Position numbers and translations under genes: made by a program. DNA of 64,000 bases from the NCBI GenBank assembly GCA_032871835.1, contig CM065298.1, forward strand, positions 11,723,096 through 11,787,095. The letters are read 5' to 3'. Positions 9,853 through 20,740 of this stretch are shown in pieces (the first letter of the stretch is position 1; the number at the start of each line of letters is the position of its first letter). The DNA comes from Dipteronia dyeriana. Taxonomy: Eukaryota; Streptophyta; Magnoliopsida; Sapindales; Sapindaceae. The notes beneath the pieces are model-generated. The model saw nothing but the letters and a program-made list of their open reading frames with translations, did no database searches and had not been told where the DNA came from.

Positions 9853-10322
9853 TCATTTCTGCTCTGCAACACTGATGACTTCCGTGTGTCCAACCTTTTT
9901 CCTCAAGCTGGTGGCCAACTTCACAGCATCAACTCCTTCTCCAATTACCAAAACTTTACCTCTCTCTGCTCCTTCCAATCCTACAAAGCTCACGCCTGCA
10001 TATACAAGTTCCAATATTAATTGTATATATATACATATATAAAAACATTTTTTGTTTCGATCTTGTATATATTTGCAACAATATTGCCTTGCATTTTGCA
10101 TAAACATTAATTGATTAGTACATACCATCTGCTTTCGCAACCAGCTTGAGTGACTCGGTGCGACATTTCTGGCAACTCATCTGGACCTTCAATACAATCT
10201 TTTGCTGCACAAACACACTTACACAATTCAAATCAACTAGTAAATTAATTAAGAAGATAGCATTCCAATTATTCAAAGTTATTAATTAAGCGTGCATGGT
10301 ATTTGCTAGTACGTACCTTCAA
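9853..10322 (-). pseudogene. Small HMA-domain (HIPP-like) gene lacking an ATG, copy A
   Basis: Heavy-metal-associated proteins bind metal ions through an MxCxxC loop. Three exons are visible on the minus strand: a tiny first exon ending at 10317, exon 2 at 10204-10136 (QKIVLKVQMSCQKCRTESLK) and exon 3 at 9995-9853 (GVSFVGLEGAERGKVLVIGE to VISVAEQK). The splice sites are good: gtacgt, tgcag, gtatgt, tgcag. MSCQKC keeps both metal-binding Cys. Exon 1 reads TTGAAG where related genes would start ATGAAG, and no in-frame ATG precedes it back to a stop. The product would be about 75 residues with no C-terminal CaaX, shorter than usual isoprenylated members. It could be a start-lost pseudogene or a gene with an unseen upstream exon. 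Confidence 0.7.
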
Positions 10323-11327
10323 TTTCGAATGGAATGCTGTGCCTGTGCAGATCAAAACCTATATCCCTTATATATAGATATAGAATACAACAAATTGAAA
10401 TTACTTGATGCTTAAGTTGTAATATCTGGTGTAAACTAATTAAGGTCCCATAAAGTCACAAGTGGTTGTTGTTTCACTGACCTTATTTTAACTCCGTCAA
10501 TGCCTTCATAGTTTCATGCCTTCCTAGACAAGTTTACGCTCAAAAGTCAACAGTCAAGTGTCCGTACCGAGGCTTTCTTGGCGATGAGATAGAAAAATTC
10601 ACATCAATAAATGAATTTAAACTCCAACCATATATTCAATGCTAAGAAATAGAAATGAATGATTTATTTGGGAGACGATTTTTTCCCCAAATAGGGATGT
10701 GGATTTGGGACTTGTGGGGAAAAATCTCATCCGTTGAGAGTATTCTACTAAGGAAGATTATATCCTAAAATTTTGGATATATTAACTATGCAATAAGAAT
10801 TACCCATAATTAAGACTTAAGAACTCATTTGGTGTGCTATACCGTATTATATTAGGAGTTCGTTTGTTACACTGTATTGTATTGTATTGTATTAGATTAT
10901 ATTGGTTGGTTATTAAGCTACAATTTAGTTCAAGAGACAAAACTAAATTGTAGCTTCAATCTCTTGTAGCTTCAATCTCTTGTAGCTTGAGCTTCCCTAG
11001 CTTCATTGGATCAACCAAATCTTGCCCTAGCTTATCAAATCTTGAAGAAATCAGTATAGAAATGAAGAGAGAACCCCAAAATCGTCCAAGAGCAGAGATG
11101 GTCTGGTGTGTTTTTCAATTCTCAGATCCCCTTTCTCTCACCTCTCTCTCTTCACTTTATTGGCAACAAAAAGCCCCCCCCCCCCACTTGTGTAGAAGGG
11201 TCCCAAAGATACCCTCTCATCCTCTAGGAACATCTCTCCTCAATGTTTAATCAGAGATAAGAGAGGGGGTCCTACAATAAAGCCACTCATCTGTTCAGGA
11301 AACAGAGTATTCAAAATCTGCCATAAT
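10323..11327. other. Intergenic region
   Basis: No gene is seen. It contains a TGTAT microsatellite (about 10873-10902), three direct repeats of TAGCTTCAATCTCTTG-type words (about 10950-10990) and an 11-base C run near 11177 that is shortened in B-D. The part nearest the HMA exon may hold its promoter, but no TATA element is convincing. Confidence 0.5.
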
Positions 11328-11662
11328 GTGCGGTTTACTTCGACACATCGTACCGCACATCAATTTAATTTTGGTTGCTGAAATCTTACGCAGTACGTGA
11401 TGCGGTTCGTGCTTCCTTCCGGTGCTGTTTGCGTACTGCACTTAAAGCCTTATACAATTTCCTCTACCATCTCACACGGTATGAAGTGTGGTTCACTTCG
11501 ACGTCGCGTACCACACTTATTCTGCTGCTCCTGTGCGGTTCACTTCGACGCCTCGTACCGCACTTCCGTCTAGTTTTTCTGCTATTCTGCTGTTCTGCTG
11601 TTCTGCTGTGCGGTACGAAATGTAGTACGCACTTTCTTCTAGTGCGGTACGCGTACCGCACT
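11328..11662. repeat. Array of GTGCGGT/ACCGCAC hairpins, copy A
   Basis: Six inverted repeats follow one another: 11328-11358, 11390-11439, 11486-11516, 11533-11563, 11608-11632 and 11641-11662. Three are 31-bp units with a 7-bp stem and a related loop containing ACTTCGAC and CGT. The stem is GTGCGGT/ACCGCAC in two and GTGTGGT/ACCACAC in the third, so both arms changed together. The second uses GCAGTACG/CGTACTGC. The last contains the perfect palindrome GTGCGGTACGCGTACCGCAC. CTGTTCTG repeats separate the fifth. The function is unknown; I do not recognise the family. Confidence 0.75.
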
Positions 11663-11830
11663 TCTCATTCTATATTGAGCTAAAACCTTCTTTTCACTCT
11701 AAAAGCTCCCGGTTTCACACAAGGATAACTCCTGGATATAGAGGACCTGTTTAAGTACTTAGAACATCAAAATATGGAGTTTGCAAAGAAAACGAGAGCA
11801 AAACTATACAAAATGACGGGTACGTAAAGC

Positions 11831-12193
11831 ATGAAAAACGAGCTTATCAATGACAAAAAGTTCCATGGTCAGTACACTAACTATACTTCTCTCACTAAGA
11901 GACAAGAGGAAATCCTGGCAATCGTAGAAGACCAGAAGATGGTCAAATATCCTCTTGGACAGTCAGTCTATGCTCGAAGAAACGTGACAAAATACTGTAG
12001 GTTCCACAAAGAAATTGGCCACGACACATCAAAGTGCTACCAACTAAGAGACCACATTGAGACACTCATCATGGAGGATCGCCTTAAAGATTTAATTCTT
12101 AAAAGGACAGACGATCAACCAATGGGAAATCAGGAAAAGAAGCGAAACCCGAGCCGAGACAATGGCGAAGGGACGATCAACATTATCTTGTGA
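11831..12193 (+). pseudogene. Ty3/gypsy gag C-terminal fragment, copy A
   Basis: A 120-residue open frame. Its middle, YCRFHKEIGHDTSKCYQLRD, is the CxxxHxxxGHxxxxC zinc-knuckle-like motif found at the end of plant gypsy gag proteins, followed by helix ETLIMEDRLKDLILKR and GTINIIL, which resembles the linker into the protease. The N-terminal gag core is absent upstream and no protease or polymerase follows, so this is a remnant although the frame is uninterrupted. B-D carry Glu instead of Gly in QPMGNQ. Confidence 0.75.
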
Positions 12194-12240
12194 AGACCCT
12201 ACACAAGCTCATGGATGACGGAACTTAGTCTTAAAAAAAA

Positions 12241-12345
12241 AGTGATCGAGAATTATCTTGAGCGAAAGACCATGACATCGATCGAACCAAGACAATCAGA
12301 AATTATCCTGAGCAAAGAGTCGGGACACCGACTGGTTTAAAAAAA
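12241..12345 (+). repeat. 50-bp tandem repeats of the gypsy element, left part
   Basis: Two units with AATTATCTTGAGCGAAAG and AAATTATCCTGAGCAAAG, exactly 50 bases apart. They belong to the same array as 14985-15295; a 2.1-kb LTR sits between the two parts. Confidence 0.8.
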
Positions 12346-12368
12346 AACCTACTCTTCAGGGAGATAGC

Positions 12369-14488
12369 TGTTGAGGTTTATGCCCTAAAGTTGTAATTTG
12401 TAAATGGATTTATGAAATAAGTAAAAGGAAAAGTTCAATTCAATTCATTCTTGTTGTGTTGTTTATTTTATAACTTGTGCATATATTTAACATCCAAGAT
12501 TGCCGGATGTAATCTTGAACTGTGTATATAAGTGTCATATACGGATGGATACAGTAAGAGATGTGCAATCTAAAGAGTCCATACATATCAAATAAAACTG
12601 GGTACTTTATTTGTGGTTAATCTATAGTTGTGATCCATTCCGTAATGTATGATGATTCTATCCTGAATCATTCATATAAGATATGGGAATTGAGGCACCT
12701 TGTATGATGTGATCATATAGAATTGGGCCATGATCTATATGAATCGCTCACCAAGATCCGTTTACCGATGAGATTCATATATATCAACTAATGATGACTA
12801 TATGTGGGTGATCTTAATCCTAAGTGTCTTATCGACTCCTTCAGGTTAGATCGTGGTCTTTGATATACCATGGGTGAGGTCAGATGTTGTTCCCGATCAA
12901 TATGCTCCGTATATTGGGACTGCGGTTTGGTTTGTGGCTAGGAATGTTTGTACACAATAGTAGAATCTACTCCTTCTTGTGAGAAGTAGATGGTAGTTCC
13001 CTAAAGGTTGATTCGAGGCTTGGACAATATGAGCGCTCTCTTAATTCCGTAAGGAAATAAGATTTATTGTCCATTAGAGAATCAACAGTACTTAAAGTAT
13101 ATATGTAATTAGAGGGGTATAACGGACATTATGACCCAGCTCTAATTATGAACTACTGTGGAGGATCACACTATGTGTAATAGTTATATCGATGGATACC
13201 GAGTTGTATCAGTCTGTGTAAAATAGGCTACAGTTGAGAGAGTGCAGCTTCATATTTTTTAGTGGAATAACACCGGAGTTAATAATTAATGAATATTAAT
13301 TAAAGAGTTTAATTAATGATTCTGAGGATCATTGGAGCTCAAAATACTGTAGGTCCATTAGGTCCATTAGGTCCCCTTGCTAGCCCGATCGATTTAAGTA
13401 ACAAGGGTCACGGTTAAACAATTGGATAGTCCAATTGGATAGTCCAATTAGATATGTTACGAAAGTGACACGTGTTTATTCGGGAATTAATTGAATAATG
13501 AGATTATTTAATTAATTAATGTTAATAGTTAAATTAATTAAATAAATAGATTATTTAATTATATTGATAATTATGAATTATAAATTAACTATTAATTAGA
13601 GGGTGTTAGTTGATATATAGATTTAGATGAAGATAAAATATTAGGATTATTTTATTTTTATTAAATCATTTATCTAAGTATTTGAATTTAAGTTTAAATT
13701 TAAAAATACTTATTATCACTTTTGATATGTTTGATATATTTAAAAAGAATAATTAATAGATTTATATCAATTAATAACATAATAGTTTGTATAAGAGTTT
13801 GTATCGGGTGTAATTTATATGCATGTAAAACGATATACATAATAATTTGCATCAAAGACGATCTGCGTGAAACATCATGATCAACGCATAACAATTATTG
13901 CAGTCGCAAATTTTAAAAAGCTACTGGGTATGGGTTGGTATTGTAGAGAGAATTCAAAAAGGTTTTTGATAATATATATATTGTGTAAAGAGAGCAAAAC
14001 ATCGATTGAAAAAAAAAGTTTTTTTTACACCGCACACCATTGAAACAAAAATAAAAATAATATTATTTTTATAACTAGAATTGTTTTAGTTAATTTTCTC
14101 TTAGAAGAAAGAGTTTCTTCAATTTTCTTTACATTCTCCATTCAAGTTCTTAAGACCGTGACGCGTTCACACGCAGTTACCAGTTCCGGGAGATAGCGAG
14201 GAAGATCAAGTGGTTCAGACAGAAGTACATCGTAAAGTGAAGAAATCTCCAAACGTTGGTAATAGTTCAGACAGGAACATATTATAAAGTGAAGGAGCCT
14301 CCAAACGTTGGTATAATTTTCTTTTTCCGATTATATTGATTTCAATTTCCTGTGTTTACATATTGTATGTATTAGTTCCGAAAAATAATTACGATCCCAA
14401 GTTCACTAATCACAAATACAGATTATGATCTGTATTAAAAATTTTAAAACCTAGTTCCGCTGCGTAACCGGTGAACGAGGTTCCAACA
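12369..14488 (+). mobile_element. Solo LTR of about 2.1 kb, copy A
   Basis: The block starts TGTTGAGGTTTATGCCC and ends GGTTCCAACA, so its outer 5 bases TGTTG/CAACA are inverted. Flanking pentamers are ATAGC (12364-12368) and ATAAC (14489-14493), a target duplication with one mismatch. There is no coding domain inside. A near-duplicate of about 50 bp (TTCAGACAG to AACGTTGGT) lies at 14214-14312. A long LTR left by recombination between two LTRs is the simplest reading; a non-autonomous retroelement is the alternative. It lies inside the gypsy remnant and is therefore younger than it. Confidence 0.7.
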
Positions 14489-14984
14489 ATAACTTAGTTG
14501 CTTTTAGTCTTTGTTTAATATATTTTAAGTTTGTTTTTTTAGCTTTTCTAGTTATTTTTAGTATTGTTAATTTTCAGATCAATAAATAAAGAAGCCGAGA
14601 ATGGTGTTCAAATTCTTAATAATCATATTTGTTATCAAAGATAAACTCGCAGCGACGACACCTACCATGGTGGGTGAAGGTGCCCGAGAGGCTGAGAAGT
14701 AGGGGGTTAGAGACCTGACGCGCCTGTCGAATAGTCTGAGTGCATATAGAGCACTGTCAGCAATCCGACCACCCCGAGTTGTCGGTTTTACCGGGAAAAA
14801 ACACTCGGGTAAGCAATCAGGGAAAACCTGGTGAAATACATCTGGTTGTGTTAGTATCGCACTAACGATTCGGCCAAACCCTTGTAAATAGATAAAACTG
14901 TGAGACGTCCTTGGTGACTTTGTTTACGTGGAAAAAACAGGAAAAAATAGGGCAAAGTTCCCAGAGCACCTCTTGGCAGAAGAC
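14489..14984. other. Gypsy internal sequence without coding potential
   Basis: It lies between the solo LTR and the 50-bp repeats. No protease, reverse transcriptase or integrase motif is found. It is probably degenerate untranslated sequence of the gypsy element. Confidence 0.45.
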
Positions 14985-15295
14985 TCAAGACGATCGGAAA
15001 GTATCCTGAGCGAAAGGCCAGGACACCGACCAAATCAAGATGGTTGGGAATTATCCCGAGCAAAAAGCTAAGACACTGACCGAATTAAGACAGTCAGGAA
15101 TTATCCTGAGCAAAGAGCCGAGACACCGACTAGTCCAAAAGAAAAAGAGTTGGGAATTATCCTGAGCAAAAAGTCAGGACATCGACCGAATTAAGACAGT
15201 TGGGAATTATCCTGAGCAAAGAGTCAGGACACCGACTAGACAAAAAAAAAGGTCAGGAATTATCATGAGCAGAGAGCCAGGACACCAACTGGTCC
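14985..15295 (+). repeat. 50-bp tandem repeats of the gypsy element, right part
   Basis: Six units centred on TATCCTGAGCAAAGAG with GGACACCGACC and AAGACAGT between them; successive anchors lie at 15002, 15052, 15102, 15158, 15208 and 15261. The 53- and 56-base spacings come from A-rich insertions. Internal tandem repeats between coding region and 3' LTR are known in some plant gypsy lineages. Confidence 0.85.
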
Positions 15296-15501
15296 AGTTA
15301 CAAGGGAGCAAAAAGGAGTCAAAGACTGGTCAGTTTAATAAGACACTTAATCAGTTTAAAGAAGAAGAAGAAGAAACGATCAGTTTAATAAGATACTTGA
15401 TCGAGTTAGAATTATAATATCAGAAGCGTCAAAAAATCAAAACTATTCAAATCCCCTTCTTTGAGCAGTCAAGAGCTCATCTTGCGGATTTGAGGGAGTG
15501 T

Positions 15502-16340
15502 TGTTATAAGGATTTTTTGATAACATGACAAGTCAGCATGATTAGATATGCCACGTCACGGTAGTAAGAAAATATCAACTCAAGCCAGTTAATATATGAT
15601 CTCGAGGCCGAGTCAAGATTACCCAAGATGGTCGGGAAAACTAACCGATCGGGTACAAATAACCTGGTCGGGTACAGAGGATTTGGTCGGGACCATCCGA
15701 TCGAGATCAAATAAGTCTAATCGGGATCAAACAATTGGTCAGTTGGACAACGCGTGAGAGATATTTAAGGAAACTACGACTCAAATACGAAGAGGAATTG
15801 TCTTACTTAAACAAGGAATCTAGAAATATATTCCAATACGGGGGAAATTATTATTTCCTCATGCATATTAAAGAGTCCAAATCAAACAACAAATCTACAC
15901 TTCTAGAAGACTGTACACCGATAAAGAAATAAGTCCTAAACGGACCATTCAATCAGAATCCTACGAAGATTCAACTTCAATACACAAGATATCCGAAACA
16001 GGAAAGAAGACAAAGACGACTTCAACAAGTAACCAGTCTTAATTAAACACTACCGCATTTCATTATTTGTATAACAATGATTTGGGTTCTATGCACATAT
16101 AAATAGACCCATAATCTCATTGTAAAAGATAGAAGGACTCACAGAGAGCATCACATAGAAAATATACAAGAAAGAGCAAAGAGAGATACACCAAGGAAGG
16201 AGAGATTGAATGTGTAATAATTAGACTATAATGAATTCTTCTCACCGCCACCGGCAACCGTGGATGTTTCTCCACCTTGGGGTTTTACCACGTAAACTTA
16301 TGTGTGCATGTTCTTCTTATTTTCTATCTTTCTCATAACA
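15502..16340 (+). repeat. Ty3/gypsy 3' LTR, complete only in copy A
   Basis: A purine-rich tract (TTTGAGGGAG) precedes TGTTATAAGGAT, and the block ends CTTTCTCATAACA, giving TGTTAT/ATAACA inverted ends. TATAAATA at 16098-16105 would be the core promoter. The start could instead be 15499 and the end 16349 (TGTTG...CAACA), which I cannot resolve. In B and C this LTR is cut after about 413 bp, inside the part upstream of the TATA box. Confidence 0.65.
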
Positions 16341-16845
16341 TCTTCAACAATCTACAAAAACGTGTTAGACGCGTAATCAATCATGTACGATCCAAAAATC
16401 ACCGTCAACAACTTATGAAAGAGAGAAATTTTTTTGTCAGAGAATAAAATGAAAAGGTAGATAAGGGCAATCTTGCCCAAAAAATATTTCTCTTGGATAA
16501 AAAACGAAAACTTATTGGTGTGTGATAGTTCTATATACTGTATTAATTTTCAGGTCAAAATGATGAATTTTACCTGGTCTAAATGACAGATTGATGGAAA
16601 CATTACTTTTATTTTTATTTTTTAAAAATTATACTAAAAAAATTTCATACTGTTTTTATTCTTTATATCATCTATGGAAAAAATTACTTCAAAATTCAAA
16701 ATTCAATAAATACCGTTAAATTTAATCAAAGTGATGCAATTTTTTTTTAAACTATAAATAATGAATAGGATACAAATATCTTAAAAAAAAAACTATAAAT
16801 AATGAATATGAATAAAGTGCCCCCAGAGTCAGGACCGGTCCTGGC
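16341..16845. other. AT-rich region without gene
   Basis: Mostly AT-rich with a direct repeat AACTATAAATAATGAATA (about 16752 and 16791). It ends in the palindromic CAGGACCGGTCCTG at 16831-16844, a possible remnant of a transposon end. Confidence 0.5.
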
Positions 16846-18239
16846 TGTTAATAGTACCACGTACAAAACCATTGTAGCCTGCCATGATACTATGAATCGC
16901 CGAGTGTGCTAATAGTGTACAGTGCAAGTTTTCGGTAGCATTTGCAGTGCAGGAACTGCACGTATCATGTATGTAGGATCTATGTACTTCACTGCAAACA
17001 ATTCATTTGGATGATCTCTAGCCCACCATTCCTTTAGCTCTGACTTTAGCCAGCTACCAACGTCCATCTCTTCCTTCTGGAGTTCTTGGCATCAGTTCTT
17101 TGTATCATATGTTATCATGCTCCCTCGGCGACAACCAACGCTGCATTCCCATTCTCTTTTAATCGATGTTCAAGGAATTCAAACAGCCCTCCTTTCCCTT
17201 CCAAGTAAAATTTGTTTTCATGAATCAGACAGCAATCCACGTCGTGGCTGCTCAATGTTGCATGAAGGGGTATGTGCCCGGTGCTACGACCCATTAGCAA
17301 TTCCGTTAACTGCACTCTCTGCCTCCACGAGAGCTGCATTGATCGGTTTCTAAGCCATTTCTACGTCGAATTTCATCGAAAATCTTAACAGCTCCGCGAT
17401 TGAGCCATCTCCACATATGATGTACAGCTGCTCATATGTATTGAATCAAGCATCATATATATAGTTAATTAGCACCGTCAATATAATGATAATACACCTC
17501 ATCAATAAAATTCATCCAATATATAATCTCAATTTGCAATTAAATTCCACAGCATATAAGGTTTACAATCATGGATTAAGTTTGACCGTTAAAAATATAA
17601 AAATACAAAAATACCCCCGTTCACCTGATTGAATCCGTAGCGTTGAATAGCATCAACTATGTTTTGGAGATGAAAGCCACCCATAGAGGTCTGAAGCAGA
17701 GTACCACCAGTCTTATGCCAACCATGGACCATCTTAGGATTCAACTGGAGAGGAGCCATGTCACTGGAATAGAATCCTCTGTAGCCAACTTGGATTCCAT
17801 AAATATGCCTGAGTCCATACAAGTCCCACAACCCCACCACCAGCTCCCTTATGACAGTATTCAACCCAGGAGAGAGACCACCACAATTAACAATAGCAGC
17901 ACGGGTGCTGTCGGTGGGGTCGAAGAAGATCTGCTTACGTGGACCTGCCCTGATACATGCGAGGTGGGGAGATGCTGAGGATGAAGATGAGGAGGAGATA
18001 TCGTAGGCTATGTGATGTAGGACGACGTCTGTAGGGGTTACGTAGAAACCATCGGATGGAAGAAAGAAAGGGTTGTGTTGGAGGGGATTGGTGTAGGTTT
18101 TGAGGGTTGGGAGGTAGTCTGTTAGGTGTGGGAGCTTTTCAAGGTTTATACAAGGGCTGTTGCTGTTGATATTGATGGTGCCTTCTGCTTCTGATTCTGC
18201 TGCCATGGCTTCTTCCTTCTTTGCAGCTTCAACACACAC
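16846..18239 (-). pseudogene. ATP-dependent 6-phosphofructokinase pseudogene
   Basis: Plant phosphofructokinase makes fructose 1,6-bisphosphate in glycolysis. Exon 1 (18239-17625) is open and carries IRAGPRKQIFFDP, AAIVNCGGLSPGLNTVIREL and IQVGYRGFYS, ending at a good GT donor. Exon 2 starts near 17427, where the GGDG nucleotide loop reads CGDGS. It continues in shifted frames through [12 protein letters not shown] and EAESAVNGI to GRSTGHI and [20 protein letters not shown], and on to VKYIDPTYMIRAVPA and LLAHSAIHSIMAGYNGF. The segment expected between EIRRRNGL and EAESAVNG, which holds the catalytic PKTIDND motif, is deleted. Several 1-base shifts and stops follow. It is clearly dead, and it is absent from the C-D units. 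Confidence 0.85.
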
Positions 18240-18395
18240 ACTGCAAGTGCAAGGGAAATGATGAAGTTGATTAATTGCTTTTTAGACAGCTTGTTATGTT
18301 CAGAAGCTGAGAGGGAATTATGTGAGAGGTGTCTGCTTTTGTAGTGCCACGTAAGGGAAAGTCTTCAAAGACGTGCAACCCAGACACAGCTTCAA
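18240..18395 (-). promoter_or_regulatory. Upstream region of the phosphofructokinase pseudogene
   Basis: Short non-coding sequence upstream of the pseudogene ATG. Positions 18336-18378 (TTTTGTAGTGCCACGT, AGGGAAAGTCTTCA) recur at 3804-3846 and its copies. Directly after this the hAT-related sequence begins, so the rest of the promoter is missing. The promoter role is inferred from position only. Confidence 0.35.
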
Positions 18396-18396
18396 C

Positions 18397-20137
18397 GGCA
18401 CCCAGTCGGGTCCGTTACGTCGTGGCAGTTCGACGCCATGCACGCTAAAGAGTGCTTGGCACGATACATTGCACAAACTGATCAACCGATCAGTATTGGT
18501 GAGAGTCCATTTTATAAAGAATTAATCACATCTGCATATAACCCCCAATATGAACCTGTTTCTAGAACCACCACTAGAAATGATTTGATACGATTGTTTG
18601 AAACCGAAAAGGATGACTTAGTTGCTGAAATACAGCATTTAAGTGTCTCTGTTGCATTAACTTCTGATATTTGGAATGAATGTTCCAAACAGAACTATTT
18701 ATGTGTCACGGGACACTATTTAGATTCTGATTGGAGGATAACAAAAAGAATTTTTGGTTTTCGTCTTATGGATTTTGCACATACCGCAGAAAATATTTTT
18801 AATGTCATAATGGAAGTTTTAGAAACTTATGAAATCACGCATCGCATTCTTTCAATCACATTTGATAATGCATCTGCAAATACTAGCTCTATTGCATTGT
18901 TTGTTGCAAGAAATATCCCGCAAGATGGAGGTTATTTCTTCAATCAACGGTGTGCATGCCATATTATAAATTTAGTTGTGCAGGCCGGTTTAAAGCAGGT
19001 AAGCGACCAAATAGATCGCATCAGAGATGCCATTTCTTGGATTTGCAGTTCTAATCCTAGATTCAGTGAATTCAAGAGACATTGTAAATTAAACGGTCTA
19101 AACCCCGACGATTCCAAACTGATATGCCGGTAAGGTGGAACTCTACTTATTTAATGTTGCAAAAATGTTTGGAATATGATACAACCATTACATGTTTTTA
19201 TAACATGAAATTGACCGAAACAAGACAACTTAGTCCAAAATTACTTTCCACAGACGATTGGTATGTGGCAAAGGTTTTTGTTCAATTTTTAATTTTTTTT
19301 TATAATGCCACTGTAACTCTTTCCGGGGAATATTACCCCACATCTTCCCATGCAATCCATCAGATAGTGAAAATGTCTGAACTGTTAAACAGTTATAGAG
19401 AAGATGAACATCTAGGCGCTGCAGTTGTTGTCATAGAGATAGAGTTGAAAAAATATTGGGCTAACATTCCCCTATTTTATGTCTTAAGTGCTATAATAGA
19501 TCCCAGGGTTAAATTATCTGGTTTAGAAGTTTTGCTTGAGTTTATTAGTATTAATTTGTCAATAGATTATTCAGAACAAATTACTGACATTCGAACCAAG
19601 TTGTTCGAGATTTTTCATATTTATGAGACCAGGTTTGGCAACATTGACATCCCCCAATCAACACGACCGGAGACAGAGTCGAAGCAAACAAGTTGGAGCC
19701 TTCTGAAACGAAGAAAAAAAGACAAATCAGCAAGTACTTCTTCAGGGCAAAGATCTAGCCCATCTTCTTGTACCGAACTTATTAGGTACCTTGAAGCACA
19801 GTTCGATGCTGTTGAAGACAAGGAAGAGTTTGATTTGTTATTATGGTGGAAGACCTATACGTACAAGTATCCAGTTCTGTCACACTTAGCACGTGACGTA
19901 CTGGTTATTCCAGTGTCAACGGTGTCTTCAGAACAAGATTTCAGCACCAGTGGACGCATAATTGAACCAAGAAGAAGATGTTTGTCTCCAGAGATGGTGG
20001 AGGTATTAACATGCCTTCGGGATTGGGAGCATGCTAAAAAAAGGTTACAAAATCTAACTGTAGATAAAGAACTTAATCTAAATTTCGACAATCTATATAT
20101 TGATGACCCTTTAGGTAGTGGCCAGGGCCAGAACTAG
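18397..20137 (+). pseudogene. hAT (RICESLEEPER-like) transposase, 5'-truncated and frameshifted
   Basis: Two overlapping frames together read as a plant hAT transposase. The first (18438-19133) has LTSDIWNECSKQNYL and SITFDNASANTSS with two candidate catalytic Asp, and CACHIINLVVQAGL. The second (19124-20137) starts in the RWNSTYLML motif and carries the DUF4413-like middle and the hATC dimerisation region (STVSSEQDFSTSGRI, CLSPEMVEVL). One base appears lost at about 19126, within CTGATATGCCGGTAAGG, giving a stop. The N-terminal BED zinc finger is missing, because the reading frame runs back only to about 18397 beside the phosphofructokinase upstream region. In SSEQDFS the usual Ala or Val is Asp. 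It is not functional as it stands. Confidence 0.85.
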
Positions 20138-20740
20138 ATTATACTTTTACATATGTATTTATTATTTACTTGTAAGTTGTAAAACGGTTGCACTCTTTTT
20201 CCCTTACCAAGTTTTTATCCCACTGGGTTTTTCTTGGTAAGGTTTTTAATGAGCCAATCATGTAGATATGTATTACTGAATTCCATAAGTGAAAAATAAA
20301 TAAATAATTAAAAAATTGTTCGTTCTCTTTATTCATTTCAAATCCTAATAATTGTTCGTTCTCTTCATTCATTTTAAATTCTAACCCTTAATCATAAACT
20401 ATAAATCCTAAACCCTATACCCTAAATCCAAAAAAAACGTAATTTGAAAAAAAAATTGGACCAAAAAACTAACCCGCCGGACCAGGCCCGTTAGGCCTGG
20501 CCCGCCTGGCCCGCCAGAGTGGCCCGGCGGGCCGGCCTGGCACGGCACGCAAGCACGGCCCGCCTGAGGTAGGCCGGCGTGCCGTTCCGGGCCTGCTTCT
20601 CTGGAAACTGGCCGGGCAGGGCCGGCCTGCGACACCGTCCCTTGCTAGGCCCATCCAGGCCTGTTTCCAGAAATGGATTGGCCAGGCCGTCCCTAATGGG
20701 CCGGGCTAGTCCATTTTTACACCACTAGTGTAGGGGCATG
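19688..20740. repeat. Long-unit extension shared with 1-1061
   Basis: This segment repeats 1-1061 almost base for base at an offset of 19687 (19679 at its end). It shows that A and B are two tandem copies of a unit of about 19.7 kb including the hAT and, presumably, the phosphofructokinase pseudogene. The left limit lies outside the window. C and D lack it. Confidence 0.95.
20138..20727 (+). mobile_element. hAT 3' region and terminal repeat, second copy
   Basis: Same layout as 418-1048: repeated ATTGTTCGTTCTCTT, a GC-rich subterminal block (about 20470-20705), then the end TTTTTACACCACTA followed by the GTGTAGGG target octamer of the copia integrase. The telomere-like CCCTATA stretch is one unit shorter than in the first copy. 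Confidence 0.6.

Larger units (their letters stand above)
1062..15917. repeat. Core tandem unit, copy A
   Basis: First and most diverged copy of the core, about 14.86 kb. Every segment matches copies B-D in order and orientation, with scattered substitutions and small indels (for example a 5-bp CAGGC-type difference near 5388, extra TA units at 5609, and a 13-bp duplication near 13430 inside the solo LTR). On both sides A continues into the longer 19.7-kb unit shared with B. Confidence 0.95.

Noticed and set aside
11375..11683. Open frame across the hairpin array
   Set aside because: Shaped by the inverted repeats; length differs between copies through the CTGTTCTG repeat.
14985..15295. CRISPR-like array
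   Set aside because: Units are contiguous 50-bp tandem repeats with no unique spacers, inside a plant retrotransposon.
15735..15932. Small protein starting MVSWTTRERYLRK (also at 35393 and 50221)
   Set aside because: It lies within the gypsy LTR, and its end changes at the rearrangement joint; no family resemblance.
16831..16844. Palindrome CAGGACCGGTCCTG as a hAT end paired with 4264
   Set aside because: Two isolated matches 12.6 kb apart in different contexts; no target duplication or shared interior to support one element.
17643..17978. Plus-strand frame opposite the phosphofructokinase exon
   Set aside because: Antisense shadow of a clearly recognisable exon.
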